Source: Pholis gunnellus
Lineage: Eukaryota > Chordata > Actinopteri > Perciformes > Pholidae
Direction: 5' to 3'
Assembly (NCBI GenBank): GCA_910591455.2
Contig: OU342808.1
Location: 23,302,714-23,366,713 of the forward strand
Length of the DNA stretch: 64,000 nt
The notes under the pieces are model-generated. The model searched no databases. It had not been told where the DNA came from and saw nothing but the letters and a program-made list of their open reading frames with translations. A program made the position numbers and the translations under genes. Within the stretch, counting starts at the first letter, position 1, and each line of letters begins with the position of its first letter. Positions 11,528-23,703 of this stretch are shown here, one piece after another.

Positions 11528-11584
11528 CACACACACACACACTGCAGTTTTACAGCAGATGTTTGTGTGTGTGTGTGTGTGTGT
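11528..11584. repeat. (CA)n and (TG)n facing pair
   Basis: A 14-bp CA run and a 20-bp TG run in inverse orientation about 25 bp apart; a hairpin is possible. Confidence 0.9.
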
Positions 11585-13248
11585 TGGTAGAGTCCCAGGG
11601 CCGGTACTGGACCTCCAACTAGAAACAAAGGCCTCATCACAAGTGTGGGGTGTGTGTGGCTGCTCTGTGTGAGCTCAAACAGCCTGAGGCACAGGAGGTG
11701 AGCTGTCCGTGGAACATGTCCCTCTGTGGCCACCATAACTTTTCAAACTGGAAAAACAATGACTTATCATAACACCTGGAGCAAAAGAACTGAAATATGT
11801 ATGTATTATTCAAGTGGACCATGAGGGTAAAAAAAGAAAACATAAATTAATATCTAAAATGACTTTTGTGCTTGCAGAAACTCAGTGCAGCAAAATGAGC
11901 ATTAGAGTGGATATAGGCCTTCCATGAGTGGCAATAAAGCGCTGCAGGGACGACGTATTTTTGTAGGTAAACCCGAAGTTAGCATCGCACTGGTTCCCTC
12001 GACATGAATCCGTAGGTTTTTTTTGTATTGGATTATTGCAGAAATTAGCCACTTGTTAGCAACTGCCTTGACTCTTAAAAGCTGATGTATACTTACTGAT
12101 GTCTTTTATATTGTACAACAAAATGTTAAAATATCTTAAACTTGTGTTAACCACAGGCCTTATTTCAGGCATCGAACCAAAAAATCTATTACCTCGAGAC
12201 AAGGGAACCGAAAGTGCGAAAATGCTATCTCATTTCCTGGGTTTTAGGATTCTTTCCATCAACACTCTATAGCCCTTATATGTATTGACATTGTCAATCT
12301 AATGTCTGCAGACTTTTGTTCATGTATGTGCATCAGAAGCCTTACTAAGTCATTTCAGATAAGAAGCTTTCTGCTGGTCTTTGCCGAACGTCGGTATCGG
12401 CCAATATTCGCCTTTTAGACTGCCATCCAAATAAGATGGTATTAACCGATGGCAGTGGCCTGTGTTTATATGTTTGTGTTGCATCAGTTTTGCGCCAGCT
12501 AACTGTTGTGTTGGTAACTTGTCTCTCTCCTCCAGGTCCGGGGTAAGGGGGACCAGCCAGACTCCTTGCCGTATCAGAAAACTTTCAACTCCTGAACCAC
12601 GAATGGTTAACCTATCTCTCTAAGATCAAATTCCATTCACAGTCTCATTAAAGAATTTGCACACGCTTACATTAAAACAGACAGCGAGCCATACATTTGT
12701 ATAGTGGCAGGAAGGCCACGAGATATTGGATCTACGTGACATTCTATTTGAACACACTCCTTTAAGAAGTAACCCTATGGTCCCAGGCAATACAATAGAC
12801 GGTATTACTGCCAGTTAGAAAGAAACAATTGTTATAGATCAGAATCTCTGCAATACTGATGATTTACTGACTATTATAAAACAGCACAATGTGCCAAAGA
12901 CCGATCCAGCAAAGAAACACAAGTGTGAATTTTGAATGTCTCATCGTGTCATGAACAGACTATCACAAACAGTGTCTCTAGGTGGAATACCAAAAAAACT
13001 CAGAGGAAGAGGCTGACGTTTCAGCTTCGACTGGGCACTGACTCATCCTGAGCAGACAGCGTTTGGTCACCTCAGCCAGTCGTGTGGGTCCTCCGTCTGT
13101 TTTGATTCAGACGACTGGAGCGATGAGCGATACTCCTGACGTATGAGATGGCAGAATTATACCATAATCTCAAACATAGACCCCGGGACCAATGTTTAGC
13201 CTGGTATAAGCGGCGCACACACTCTTGTCCGCATGCTCACACAAGCAT

Positions 13249-13249
<1 letters not shown>

Positions 13250-13286
<37 letters not shown>

Positions 13287-13289
13287 ACA
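13250..13289. repeat. (CA)n microsatellite
   Basis: About 20 CA units with one interruption. Confidence 0.97.
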
Positions 13290-14179
13290 GGCCTTTCCTA
13301 AAATAAGACCTGGAGACCCGTAGGGTCATCTGAGGAGCTCCACAGAATTGTTTTGTTTTTTTGGCATTTTTTTGTAAATACACCTTAAATGGACTGTGAA
13401 TCCTTCTATTTTTGTTTCACCAAATAATACAACATCTGGATAATAACATATAAAATAGTAAGTAAACATAAATTTAAAACAATTCCCTAAAGGCGTTGCT
13501 GTGAAATCGAGTTCACGAGAAAGGTACGGACAGACATAAGAAGAAGCAGATGGTCTGGAGGAATAATAAGTCTTTGTGAATGAAAGGACAGAACGTTGGA
13601 TATATCTGCATCTCTATCAGTATATCTACAAGAAAACAAAAAACGTTTAGCTTTAAGGGAAGGAAAGATAGCAAATTATTGAAGCTATGAAAGTAAAGTC
13701 AGTCATTGCACCACCTTTAAAAAATGTGCCGTTAATTAAACATAGAAAAGACAGTTAAAAACTTAGATAAACCTTATTTTCCACTTGGGGTCAATTTGTC
13801 TTGAACTCAGTGCTGCCAGACACCGTCTGACAGACAGATGGATCGGTTATATTCCAGTACATCTAACAAATTACAACTGTAATCCACACCTGCACAAACA
13901 AAAATGCAGCAGCCTAACCTGTATTTGAGAAAACCTAAAAGCACGGCTGGAATCCTCCGAGAGAACCTGAGGGAGCTATGAAGCGGCAGGACTCTTATCC
14001 TAACTCTTATAGCCATCGGCTATGTGCTGAATGGCTGCAGGCCTGTGATCATTATTTACAGCTTTGCGGGTCAAATATCACGTTTATTTATTCAGATACT
14101 TACTACATCTTCTTCTTCTTCAAACTGCTATATTGTCAACACACATGCACACATCAGCAAGTGAGACTATGGTCCGTCC

Positions 14180-14480
14180 TCTCATGCATACGATGTGTGA
14201 TTATTCCATGCCATGCCTCTACCGACAAATATGCAGTGCCGTGCCCCACATACCTGTTCGTCAAGTCTACAGCTATTCATGACACTAAGCGGTGAACATT
14301 AATCACTCCGTTCCTTGACTCAATCTCCATCACTCCCCAGCTCCTCCTCGGTCTTATGGCTTTCGCAATATTCCCATAATACATCAGCCAATAAGGCTGC
14401 CAATGTGCAGCAACACACCACCTCCGGTCATTATGGCACATTATGTGCTTATTAAGTATATTCTTAACAAAAGAATTATG
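14180..14480. promoter_or_regulatory. Candidate regulatory block upstream of the exon 5 region
   Basis: Repeat-free sequence with AACATTAATCACT, CAGCCAATAAGG and CGGTCATTATGGCAC motifs, about 0.4 kb from exon 5 on the intron 5 side. Support is compositional only. Confidence 0.2.
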
Positions 14481-14844
14481 GTGGTAAGAATGATTATGGG
14501 CGAAGGTTTTCTGTTCTTTATTTTTGTGGCGAGGTCGACTTTGGAAAAGGCAGAAGACTGATACTAGAAAGTGGAACATAAGGTGAGACAACTGTTGCAG
14601 AGACTAAAGACTCATTTTGGGTTAAAAATCAACCCGTATTACAGTTTCATAGACTTTTTGACTTAATCTAGCCGAGAGCAGGATGACATGCCAGGAATGA
14701 GATATTGCCTGAGAACTAAATATGCAGTCCAAAGGGATTTGAATATGAGACATATATTAAAGGGCATTGAAATTCTCATAAAACTCTCATTTCATAAAAG
14801 CTAGAGAGCACGAGCTGATTAAAAAAAAAGAAGAGTTCTCTCAC

Positions 14845-15017
14845 TTGCAGAAGGTGTTTCAGCATGGACAGGAGGTGTGGAAGGGATGAAGGTAGGGAAG
14901 AAGAAGGATCGCAGAGATCGCTCGGAGTGGAGGGGCGAACGCTGAGTGGGCAGATTCTCACAGCTGCCCACGCTGCTGTGGATCTTAAGGTTCAAGGGCT
15001 TGGTCTTCTTCTTGGCT
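14845..15017 (-). CDS. KSR2: KSR2 coding exon 5 (Ser/Pro-rich linker between CA2 and C1)
   Basis: This exon encodes residues 324-380, completing Lys323 at its start and leaving one base (A) for Asn381. It begins AKKKTKPLNLKIHSSVGSCE, then a Ser/Arg-rich SPLHSERSLRSFF stretch and an IPSTPPVHAE tail, which match KSR2 through this linker. The segment is predicted to be disordered and phosphorylatable. The acceptor is TTTCCCTCAG/A and the donor CAA/GTGAGAG. The exon is separated from exon 6 by about 11.9 kb and from exon 4 by 21.3 kb, so it would look isolated without phase tracking. No frameshift or stop is seen. Confidence 0.95.
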
Positions 15018-15769
15018 CTGAGGGAAACAATAAAAGAAAGAAACTGTTAGACTGACAGATATGGTGTGTACACACTCCGAACAAAGGCCAGAGTTTCTTT
15101 TTGTTTTTCTATTTCAACAGTGATAAATACCAGCGCTGTTAATAAGTGTTTCTCTCGTAAGTGTGAAAATATACGCTGAACTAAATACAAGATACAACAC
15201 TTTATGGGAAATTGTTTGCCCTTCAAGCGATGTCAAGCTATTCTTTGAATTACGAGTGGAAGGTTTAGAAAGTACATCAGCATGAACTTGGATAAATACA
15301 GTTGTTTGAAGATGTTTTCACAGCAATATGAAATAAATATTAAAGAGAGAATATATGACCTGTGAACTTCTTAATAAGCTCCAAACATCATGAAAACTAC
15401 TAATGGCAGGATGATTTTTAATCAGAGCAAGTATTTAAATAAAATACAATCATTTATTTCCTAATTTTAGGCCGTACCGCCCAGCCCTATAGCTGCTCTG
15501 ACATATGAGATTTAAGGCCGGGCTGCTCAACAGAAGAAAATTGGTCTTTTAAAAAATACAAAAATAAAATCAAAAACACCAATATTTGCCTGCTGTTTGT
15601 CTTTTTTTGGTAAAACATATCTGACTTAACCAGCTCAACAGTCCAATACGCATACCGTTCATGCACATACGTGTCAATCATGCACAATGCACAAGCTCTG
15701 TTTAACTTGTGACCACCACTACACCAACTAGAATAACCACAAATCCAACCAACTACAATGTTTTTTTTT

Positions 15770-16032
15770 GGCACGATTAGAAAACAAACTGTAGGTGTGA
15801 AAGCACTCTTAGCCACAGCAACAATCGTATAAGGTCAACATAATTATGGGATTAAGTAATCATGAAGCAGTGTCTCAGGCTGGGTATCATGTTCATAAAC
15901 TGGCTACAATGCTTCAGGCACCAGGCCAGAAATAAATCAAACCGACTGTTGACAGGATGTGAGAAGTGTGCAGGATAGAGCAACGGAAGATGACACACAA
16001 AAACCCAAAGAAAAGGCAGTTCATTTCAAAAG
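15770..16032. repeat. Local direct duplication, copy 1
   Basis: It shares a long, high-identity match with 16585-16830, starting GGCACGATTAGAAAAC and continuing through TCTCAGGCTGGGTATCATGT and AGAGCAACGGAAGATGACAC. Small indels separate the copies. No TIRs or tRNA boxes were seen, so a segmental duplication is as likely as a transposon. Confidence 0.9.
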
Positions 16033-16584
16033 AAAAGTCACGCATCGTCTGATGTATCAGATTTGTATGATTTTCTTCTTGGAACATTATAACTAATATG
16101 CTGATATAGAGTTTAGCGTGTTAACCATCTTAGTTTGGATAACATATACTAATTGGCACAAAGGACTGTATAGGAGAGGCAGATGGGAACATCATTAGTT
16201 TGTTGAGATAGTTCACACAAAACCATTATTGTCAACCGAATAGCAGTGAAGGAGAAAAAGTCAGGGGACCAACAAAGCAATTGGATTCATCCTCTGGACA
16301 CTACAAATATCTGTACAACATTTCATAGCAACCGACAGACCAACAAACAGAGAGACATTGCCATCCATAGAAAAGTAGCCTTTGAGAGATCTAACAAACT
16401 GTCTCTGTGTGTGAAGTGATAACATCCAACAGCTGCCTCTGTGGTTACAATCCTTATTTACGACAGAAGCTGTTTAATCATTTGAAAAAAATATATTTTA
16501 AACCAGTATTTCAAGTCAAGTCGCCAACAACTAAGTATAAATCACTGGTTTATGTTTGCCAGCATGCTTCCTTCTGGGAGACTT

Positions 16585-16830
16585 GGCACGATTAGAAAAC
16601 TGTAGGTGTGAAAGCACCTTAAGCCACAGTAATAAATATAATAATATGAACATAATTATGGGTTTAAGTCATGTCTCAGGCTGGGTATCATGTTCATAAA
16701 CTGACTACAATTCTTCAGGCACCAGGCCAGAAATAAATCAAACTGACTGTTGACAGGAAGTAAGAAGCGTGCAGGATAGAGCAACGGAAGATGACACACG
16801 AAAACACAAAGAAAAGGCAGTTAATTTAAA
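16585..16830. repeat. Local direct duplication, copy 2
   Basis: Second copy of the 15.8-kb segment, same orientation, about 0.55 kb after the end of copy 1 and slightly shorter because of internal deletions. It ends at AGGCAGTTAATTT, where copy 1 has AGGCAGTTCATTT. Confidence 0.9.
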
Positions 16831-19800
16831 AAATCATATATATATATTACAGATGGTCATGGTACCCCATAGCTAACTTGCTGGTTAACTTCAGCGGATC
16901 AAAACGTGATGATTGTTACTTGTATTTGTGACCTCTGCCTCTTTCACGAAAAACCAATGATTCTCTGAAAAGTTCTGAACTTCATAAACTGAAAGGTCCT
17001 TTTCCTAGGATTGGTAAGCAGATTTATGGATGTTTACTTGCCATCAGAGACGGAGGAGGTATCATTGACATGTGTTTCACGTCTTTGTTATGACTCAGAG
17101 ATGGGGTGCGATTTTGGACTCAAATTCACCTCACGCAACCTCCCCTCGTTAAACCCCGCCTGAATGGATCCTTGGTTTGAAGTTGCTTCATGATAAAGGC
17201 CCCGGGAGGTAAACAAACATGAAAATATACATAACTAACCTCAGGTCTGCATGCATATGGGAATTCATACAGACACACAAAGTTAGTTAACATCATTGTG
17301 TCCTCGGGCTTAGCTTAAGTCTAATGACATTTAGAAAATGTCTGAGTCTTCTGAGCACATTTCTGCTATCGGCCTTCATCAGGGTCAATATGAAACACAT
17401 TACAGACACCGGTTGAATAAGGTAGGTACAGGATACATAAAAAAGAAATAAGGCATAAGAAATACATCATAAATATTTTCATAAGAGAGACGATTTCTAA
17501 ACTATAAGATATTACAGAACCACTACAAAAACTCATTAACTGAGAAGTCCTTATTCACGGCCCCTGGAAATAAACTTTTGAAATAGAAAAAGTATATAAA
17601 TTCGCTAACAAACTAATGTCTGAGTGATGCTCACACAAGGTCAAAGAGATGCAAAGAGAGTGAGCCAGAAAGACGTGAAACAGAGATTATGAAAGTAAAA
17701 GCTGTAGAGAAGAACCAGAGAGCAGGCTGATGTCTAAACAGAAGAAAAGACATTGCTTAAAATCCAGACGGAGACAGGTGAGGAACAAAAGTGAGAAAAG
17801 GAAAGAAAAAGAGAGTTCATCCATCAAAAACAGACTTTTGAAAGTGAAAAAAAACGTAAAGCATGCGTGGTCTGACTTTTCAGGCAAAGTAACACTCATT
17901 ACGTGTTAAATCCCACTGGATTTCTTTCCTCCCATGTCAGTTTCTCACTCCCTAAACTGAGTCATGCAATTAGACCTGTAAACCAGCTCGGCACTTCACT
18001 CCCATCTCCTGCAATAAGGAAGCAGCCTGCAGGTTATCACTTCTCCGTCATAGAGTTTTGTCAGCTATTCTGATTAGCCCACTTTATGCAATTTGAATCT
18101 AAATTAAACCATTCATCTCCCTGTATGCGTGCCTTTTTTCCTATCCCCGAATGATTTGTAGATGTTTAGTGAGGGGGGGGGGAAAGTGAAAATGAATGTA
18201 GAGAGAAGATTCCCAATTTCTGTTTTGAAAACGGCTGTCGGTGAAGGCGGGCGGGCGGAGGAGGGGACTGTCAACTTCACAGTAGTTAGAGCATCTTTTC
18301 AGATACCCTTTTCTACCCATCATAGGAAAAGTTAAAGGAAAGAGAAACTTAAAGAATACACACACTACAGGGAGACAGAAGAAGAGGAAGATGGATGACT
18401 TGTCAAGTGTTAAGAGAAGGTGTGAATAGTAGAGTTGTCTTTTGATCTCTAGGATAGTAAATCACGACACATTTCCCACAGATGGAAATCACTGCATCTT
18501 TGTGTGACACTTCCAGGTAGTCTTTAAACCCCCCGGGTCTTCCTTGCTGAGTAAACAGGAACACCAAAGTTGTTTTTCATAGTATGATTCAGACATTTCC
18601 TCCTGACATATTGCAGTGATTAAATTGTGTCATGCTTATTGCCTGCTGCTTTGGGGATTTCGTCGTCATATTCTTTCTTCCTGTTGAACATGTTGCTATG
18701 TCCCAGTTTTGGAATCATTAAAGTTCTGTTGTGTCTATTCTGAAGTGAGTTAAAGTGCAACCTAAAAATATGCACATGCATTTGCGTTAATCAAGGGTGA
18801 TGATGTTTGTAAATTAGAGGCGTCTCAATCTCCGAACCACTTTCGATTTGACATTCGAATCCACTTTTTAAATGAAAACTTTTATTTTCCAGCACTGACG
18901 GCTTTGGCCATCGTTTAGGTGCTTTCTTGGTCCAGACCAAGGGAAAAAATTGCACAATGTTGCATTTCAGTTCTGGTCCGGATCCTGTTCACACTGACTT
19001 TTTACAAACGAATCAAGAGGAGTGAACATAAAGTTATACCGAATCGTTTATTGGACCATTTGGGCGATTGTCAGCCGGCATCATCGGGACCTTTTGTGGG
19101 GAAATCAGATCTTATTCAATTGGTAGTTTAGCTTCTGAAATCATGCTAAAACCACATATCATTAAATCCTGTGGTTCATTTGCTTTCAAACCACAAACAA
19201 ACCGCACCAGTCTGCTCGGAAGAGGACCAAGACCCACCTTATGGTTTCAGGGCATAACACTAAAACCCTTTGGGGCGGTTGACACCCCTATTGTACACAA
19301 TAGCTTGTTTATTCTTCCAAATGATCTGAGAAGGTTAGACTGCTCAACATGTGGTAAGGTGGGATCAAAGCTTTGTTTGAACTTTCCTAGACGGTTTATA
19401 TTTTTGAAATATGAGATTTTTCACTTCACAAAATGTAAGCAAGGATAAAAAGTCTGACATTCATCCACCCACTCTCTCCACATCAACTTCCCCCACACTT
19501 GCAGAGAAGCTAATTACAGTGGCACCTTCAAGTAAGTTCCATCTGATCAAGGAGAGAGGAGAGCAGCAATACTTCAAATGACATATTTCCTTTACGTTCT
19601 GACATATCAAGAGGATTTGAAGAAGGCAGGGTCGTGCACAGCTTTCTGCCTCGCTAACCAGCTATCAGTCGCTCATCCAAATAGTAAAACCCTAACAGTG
19701 ACGCTGCGATACTGCAAAGCATTCAACACTTGTGTCCATTCTGGGAGAGTAATAACTTGTGCGATTCAATCCGCATACCTCCGCATACCTCAGAAATATG

Positions 19801-21183
19801 CAGAGGGCTCTGCCGAGATCCATATGGGGAGAAAAGCACCCTGTTGCGTTCTATGTAAATTGAAAAGCGGAGCAATATGTCTGGCAGCCACTGCTCTTTT
19901 CTGCTTTAATAAAAATTGGCGAAAAATGGAATAAAGATGGCTAGAATAATCATTACACCAGAGAATTAATGTGAGCCCTTTGAGCAGTTTCATCCGAAGC
20001 AGGTTGTCTTGCTCTCAGAAGTCTGCGGTGTCGAGTGAGCTGAATATAAGCTGGCAGTCTGCTACCCTGGGTGGACTTTTTATTTTTATTTCCTGAGGGA
20101 GTGTAGTTAAGTCAAAGCAAAACTTAATCTAAAGGGAATTTATTGTAATTGCACAGTCGAGTGCAACAATTAAAACAATACTCTTTGTTAATGCATTATT
20201 TTGATTAAAAGAGTATGATTTCACACGAGTAAACATTGACAGATGAACTAAATGTTCAGACGAAGGCTGTGATATTTGTAAATTAAAATAATTATTTAAC
20301 TATAGTAAGGTGTGTCGTTCAGCTTTTGTGGAGATATAATGGTCTTTGCATAGTTTTAAGACAAAACCACTCAAATTGTCTTTGGGGAGGATTCCAAAAC
20401 CCAATAACTCCTTGTAGCTTTGATTTACTTTAGAAAATTCAAAATGTATCATTTTATCCTGTTGCATGATATGTACGAACATACCGACTGGGATACTGCC
20501 CCTAAAACGTGAACGGAGAGCCCTCAGCTCTGCATGTATACCTGCCTGTCTGGTTGGCTGCTGTTGATTCCAGGCTATCGGCAATCTATAATATATTAGA
20601 GCAATACTGTAGGCTACAAGTAGCACAGGAAAGCACTTTATGTATCAACACTATGGGTAAAATTGGAAAACTATTGGGAGTATTATAGGCCTACTATAGA
20701 AGATGCATGGCCCAATTATAATAATATAACAATCAACTCACAACTCACAAAGTATAACATGCTTAAAAATATAATAAATAAGTATCAAGAGATTGCTGAT
20801 ACCGGCCCATATACACGCTGACATGTGTATAATGGGAGTAATTATTATTCAAGCACTGGCCTACTCCAAAGCTTATCTTTGTTTGTCAGAGGAGCTACAC
20901 ACAGGAGTTTGAAAAGTCACAACCACAGAACCAACATCCAAGAAACTACGACGACACTGCTGACCTGCCATTGCAGACATTTCTACTAAATCAACACCAT
21001 CACACATGTTTCATGGACACAGAGCGGGGGCGTTTCTAAAAAAAAAAAAACTTGCTTTCCCTCTTTACATCTCTTGTTATCGCCTCTTTAACTGTCAGCG
21101 TCTCCCACTGGGATATGGGCGGGTGTCAGTGCGCTTTCAGAGGCCAGGGGAGGCACAGCACTCTCAGAAGGGATGGGAATCAC

Positions 21184-21294
<111 letters not shown>

Positions 21295-22290
21295 GTAAAG
21301 CTGAGAATGATGCTTAAGAGACAGCAAGACACCCAAGGTGGAAAAAAAAAGAGTGAAACAAAGGATTGAAAAAGGGGGCAAGCCTGTGTGGGAGATAGAA
21401 AATGAGACGGAGAAAGAGGGGGTGGGGGAAGCAGATGACCAGATGAGAAGCGAGACCGGTGGTTTGGGACCGGGGAGCAGAGGCAGACGGGTGACAAGTT
21501 GACAGGAAGGCGGACTGTGACATGTTGTCTTCTTAGTAGCTTCTCGAGGAAGTGTGTCGGCACAGCCTGTCTGATTAAAATAGTTTTATTCCTTAATGCT
21601 GTTGCCATATGAAGCCATGAGCAAAAGGTATGGTAATGTATTTATGGGCATAAAATGTGTTTCCATTCTATAGGATTGTAACATCAGCAAAACAACAGCT
21701 GTTTCTTGCAAGAATAAACTTCACGATACACTTTTAAGGGAATGCATCTTTCAGTTGTAACTGGTAATTGCAGTAGCTCTTGAAATGGTTCCAGTTCAAA
21801 TCAATGCGGAAATAGTTAGTAAGTTAAATGATTAGTCAACATGTTGATGACCGAGAAATCAGTTCAGCAAAAATGCCAACACTCACTGGTTTAAGCTTCT
21901 GAAATGTGACATTTGCTGCTTTTATGTGTTTTATATCACTCTAAATTGAATATGTTGTTTGGAGAAAACAAGCAATCAATTATTAAAAATAGTTATCACC
22001 ACTTGAAACTTTCATACTGCCACCGACCAAGACATTATAGCTTCCACTGTGAAGCAATGCATCAGAGAAGAATAGAACAACAACAATGGTTTTGATTAAG
22101 TAAGTGTAAATGCAAATGTAAATTCATCAGGGTCACAGTAAGGACTCTGTAGACAGTCGGTACTTAACATGCTGCTCTGTGAATAAACATGAGATGCTAA
22201 AAAAAAAAACACCATCGCCCTCCATCTCTGCACTAATTTGGGTGCTACAAATTTAAACTTAATTTGCAACTGCTAGCTAGAGGCAGCAGT

Positions 22291-22416
22291 CTTTTGGCGT
22301 ATTTATTTTTAAAAACTTGAGTCAAGCATTTGACCCACAATCTTTGTTGACAGTATGCCCGAAAGACTACTGGTCTCAGACACTTGACTCAAGTTTCAAA
22401 ATGCGTACACCAAAAG
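22291..22416. repeat. Inverted repeat with paired AP-1-like sites
   Basis: The left arm (22291-22326) and right arm (22383-22416) are inverse copies about 35 nt long around a 56-nt loop. The inner AACTTGAGTCAAG is exact in both and the outer CTTTTGG is also exact. Each arm contains the AP-1 consensus TGAGTCA (22318-22324, and inverted at 22385-22391). Confidence 0.8.
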
Positions 22417-23131
22417 AAAGTTGGCCAGCTTGTAGAATATACTCAGATTTCTCTCGTGTTCTGTTTAAGGATCATCAGGTTCTGCAAAGATTAGAGTTTC
22501 ACAAGTGAGACATCTAAACAGGTTGCAGAACTCATTTATTCTGTCAACCAGTTCAGTGAGAAGATGTGTTTTCAGTCACCCATATACTGTGCAGTTTGCC
22601 TGGAAACTGTTCTAAAACTGGCAACATGTATGTCGGACACAGCATATTCGGCATCAAATAACAACGGCTGATGGTAGAATTATAGACAGTACTTTGATGT
22701 TTTTACTCTTGTATGTCAAAGACTTTGCTGCAAGATGCATTTCAGAGGACAACAGAGTGTAATTTAATCTAAAATACAGGCGCATCTTCTTCTATATGAC
22801 GCTACAACAGCCATATTCCCTTTGAAGGATGTACAGTACTTAGCTCCACTGTTTCAACTATGAAATGGAACCAAATCCCCGGCTGAGAAAGTATCGGGAG
22901 CAGAAGTGGAGACCAGGGAGAGAGGTGTTGTCATGGAGATAGATGAAAGAATCTCTGCTCGTCAGTCAGATGGGATTTGGTCAGTGTTCGATTGCTGTTT
23001 TTTTTTGTGAATCTGTGAGATAAGATTACTTTTTTTTTTTTTGTAGAACATATTTTTGTATTGTAGTCTGAGACCCAGGCAGGGCGAGACCGAGTCCAGA
23101 CCAGGACCGGAGCGAAGTCCCACACTGCATG

Positions 23132-23703
23132 GCACAGCTGCAACAACTAATCAATTAAAAATTGATTATAAGAATAGTTGGTTAGGAATATGGTCATCCA
23201 TGAGGGGTCTATGTTACGATGCATGACATGCGCTGTGGAAACGTCCAGAGAAAAGTACAGAAGCAACCTTCAGGTTCTCATTTTATTTATTTTTTTAAAC
23301 GTAACGGACAGAAATACCTTCCCTCTGTCTTCTCTCCATCTGGTAACGGATCAATGTAGCCGGCAGCCCTGAAAAAGCTACACTGAACCATCACAAAGCT
23401 TATAGAAAACAGATGGGAGATATTTATGTCCGTTACATTTGTTTTTAAACCTGTAATCGTGCAATTGTCATTTAAAACAGACACAAATCTGCCAGACACG
23501 GCAAAACAACAAACAAATGTTCATTGGATGCATAGATGCGTCCCCAATGTGTAGCAAAAGAACATCGTACATGACCAAGGAGCTGTGTTTTTTTAATGAA
23601 ACACGAGGGCAAAAAACCTTTTAATCCGATTGATCATCGATCAATCAAAGAACTAATCGTCAGATTAATCGACTATCAACAATTTCGACAGTTGAAGCCC
23701 TGA
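23132..23703. mobile_element. Probable non-autonomous hAT-like element
   Basis: The left end (CAGCTGCAACAACTAATCA) and the inverse of the right end (CAGGGCTTCAACTG) look like imperfect terminal repeats. Both flank AT-rich ATTGATTA/ATTAATCGA stretches of the type common at the ends of fish hAT elements. No exact target duplication and no transposase coding were found, so the class is inferred. Confidence 0.45.

Noticed and set aside
12990..13110. GACGTTTCAGCTTCGACTGG followed by ACTCATCCTGAG, and a similar CTATCGGCCTTCATCAGGGT at about 17.37 kb
   Set aside because: They resemble a motif pair common in fish repeats, but each is too short and diverged to define an element.
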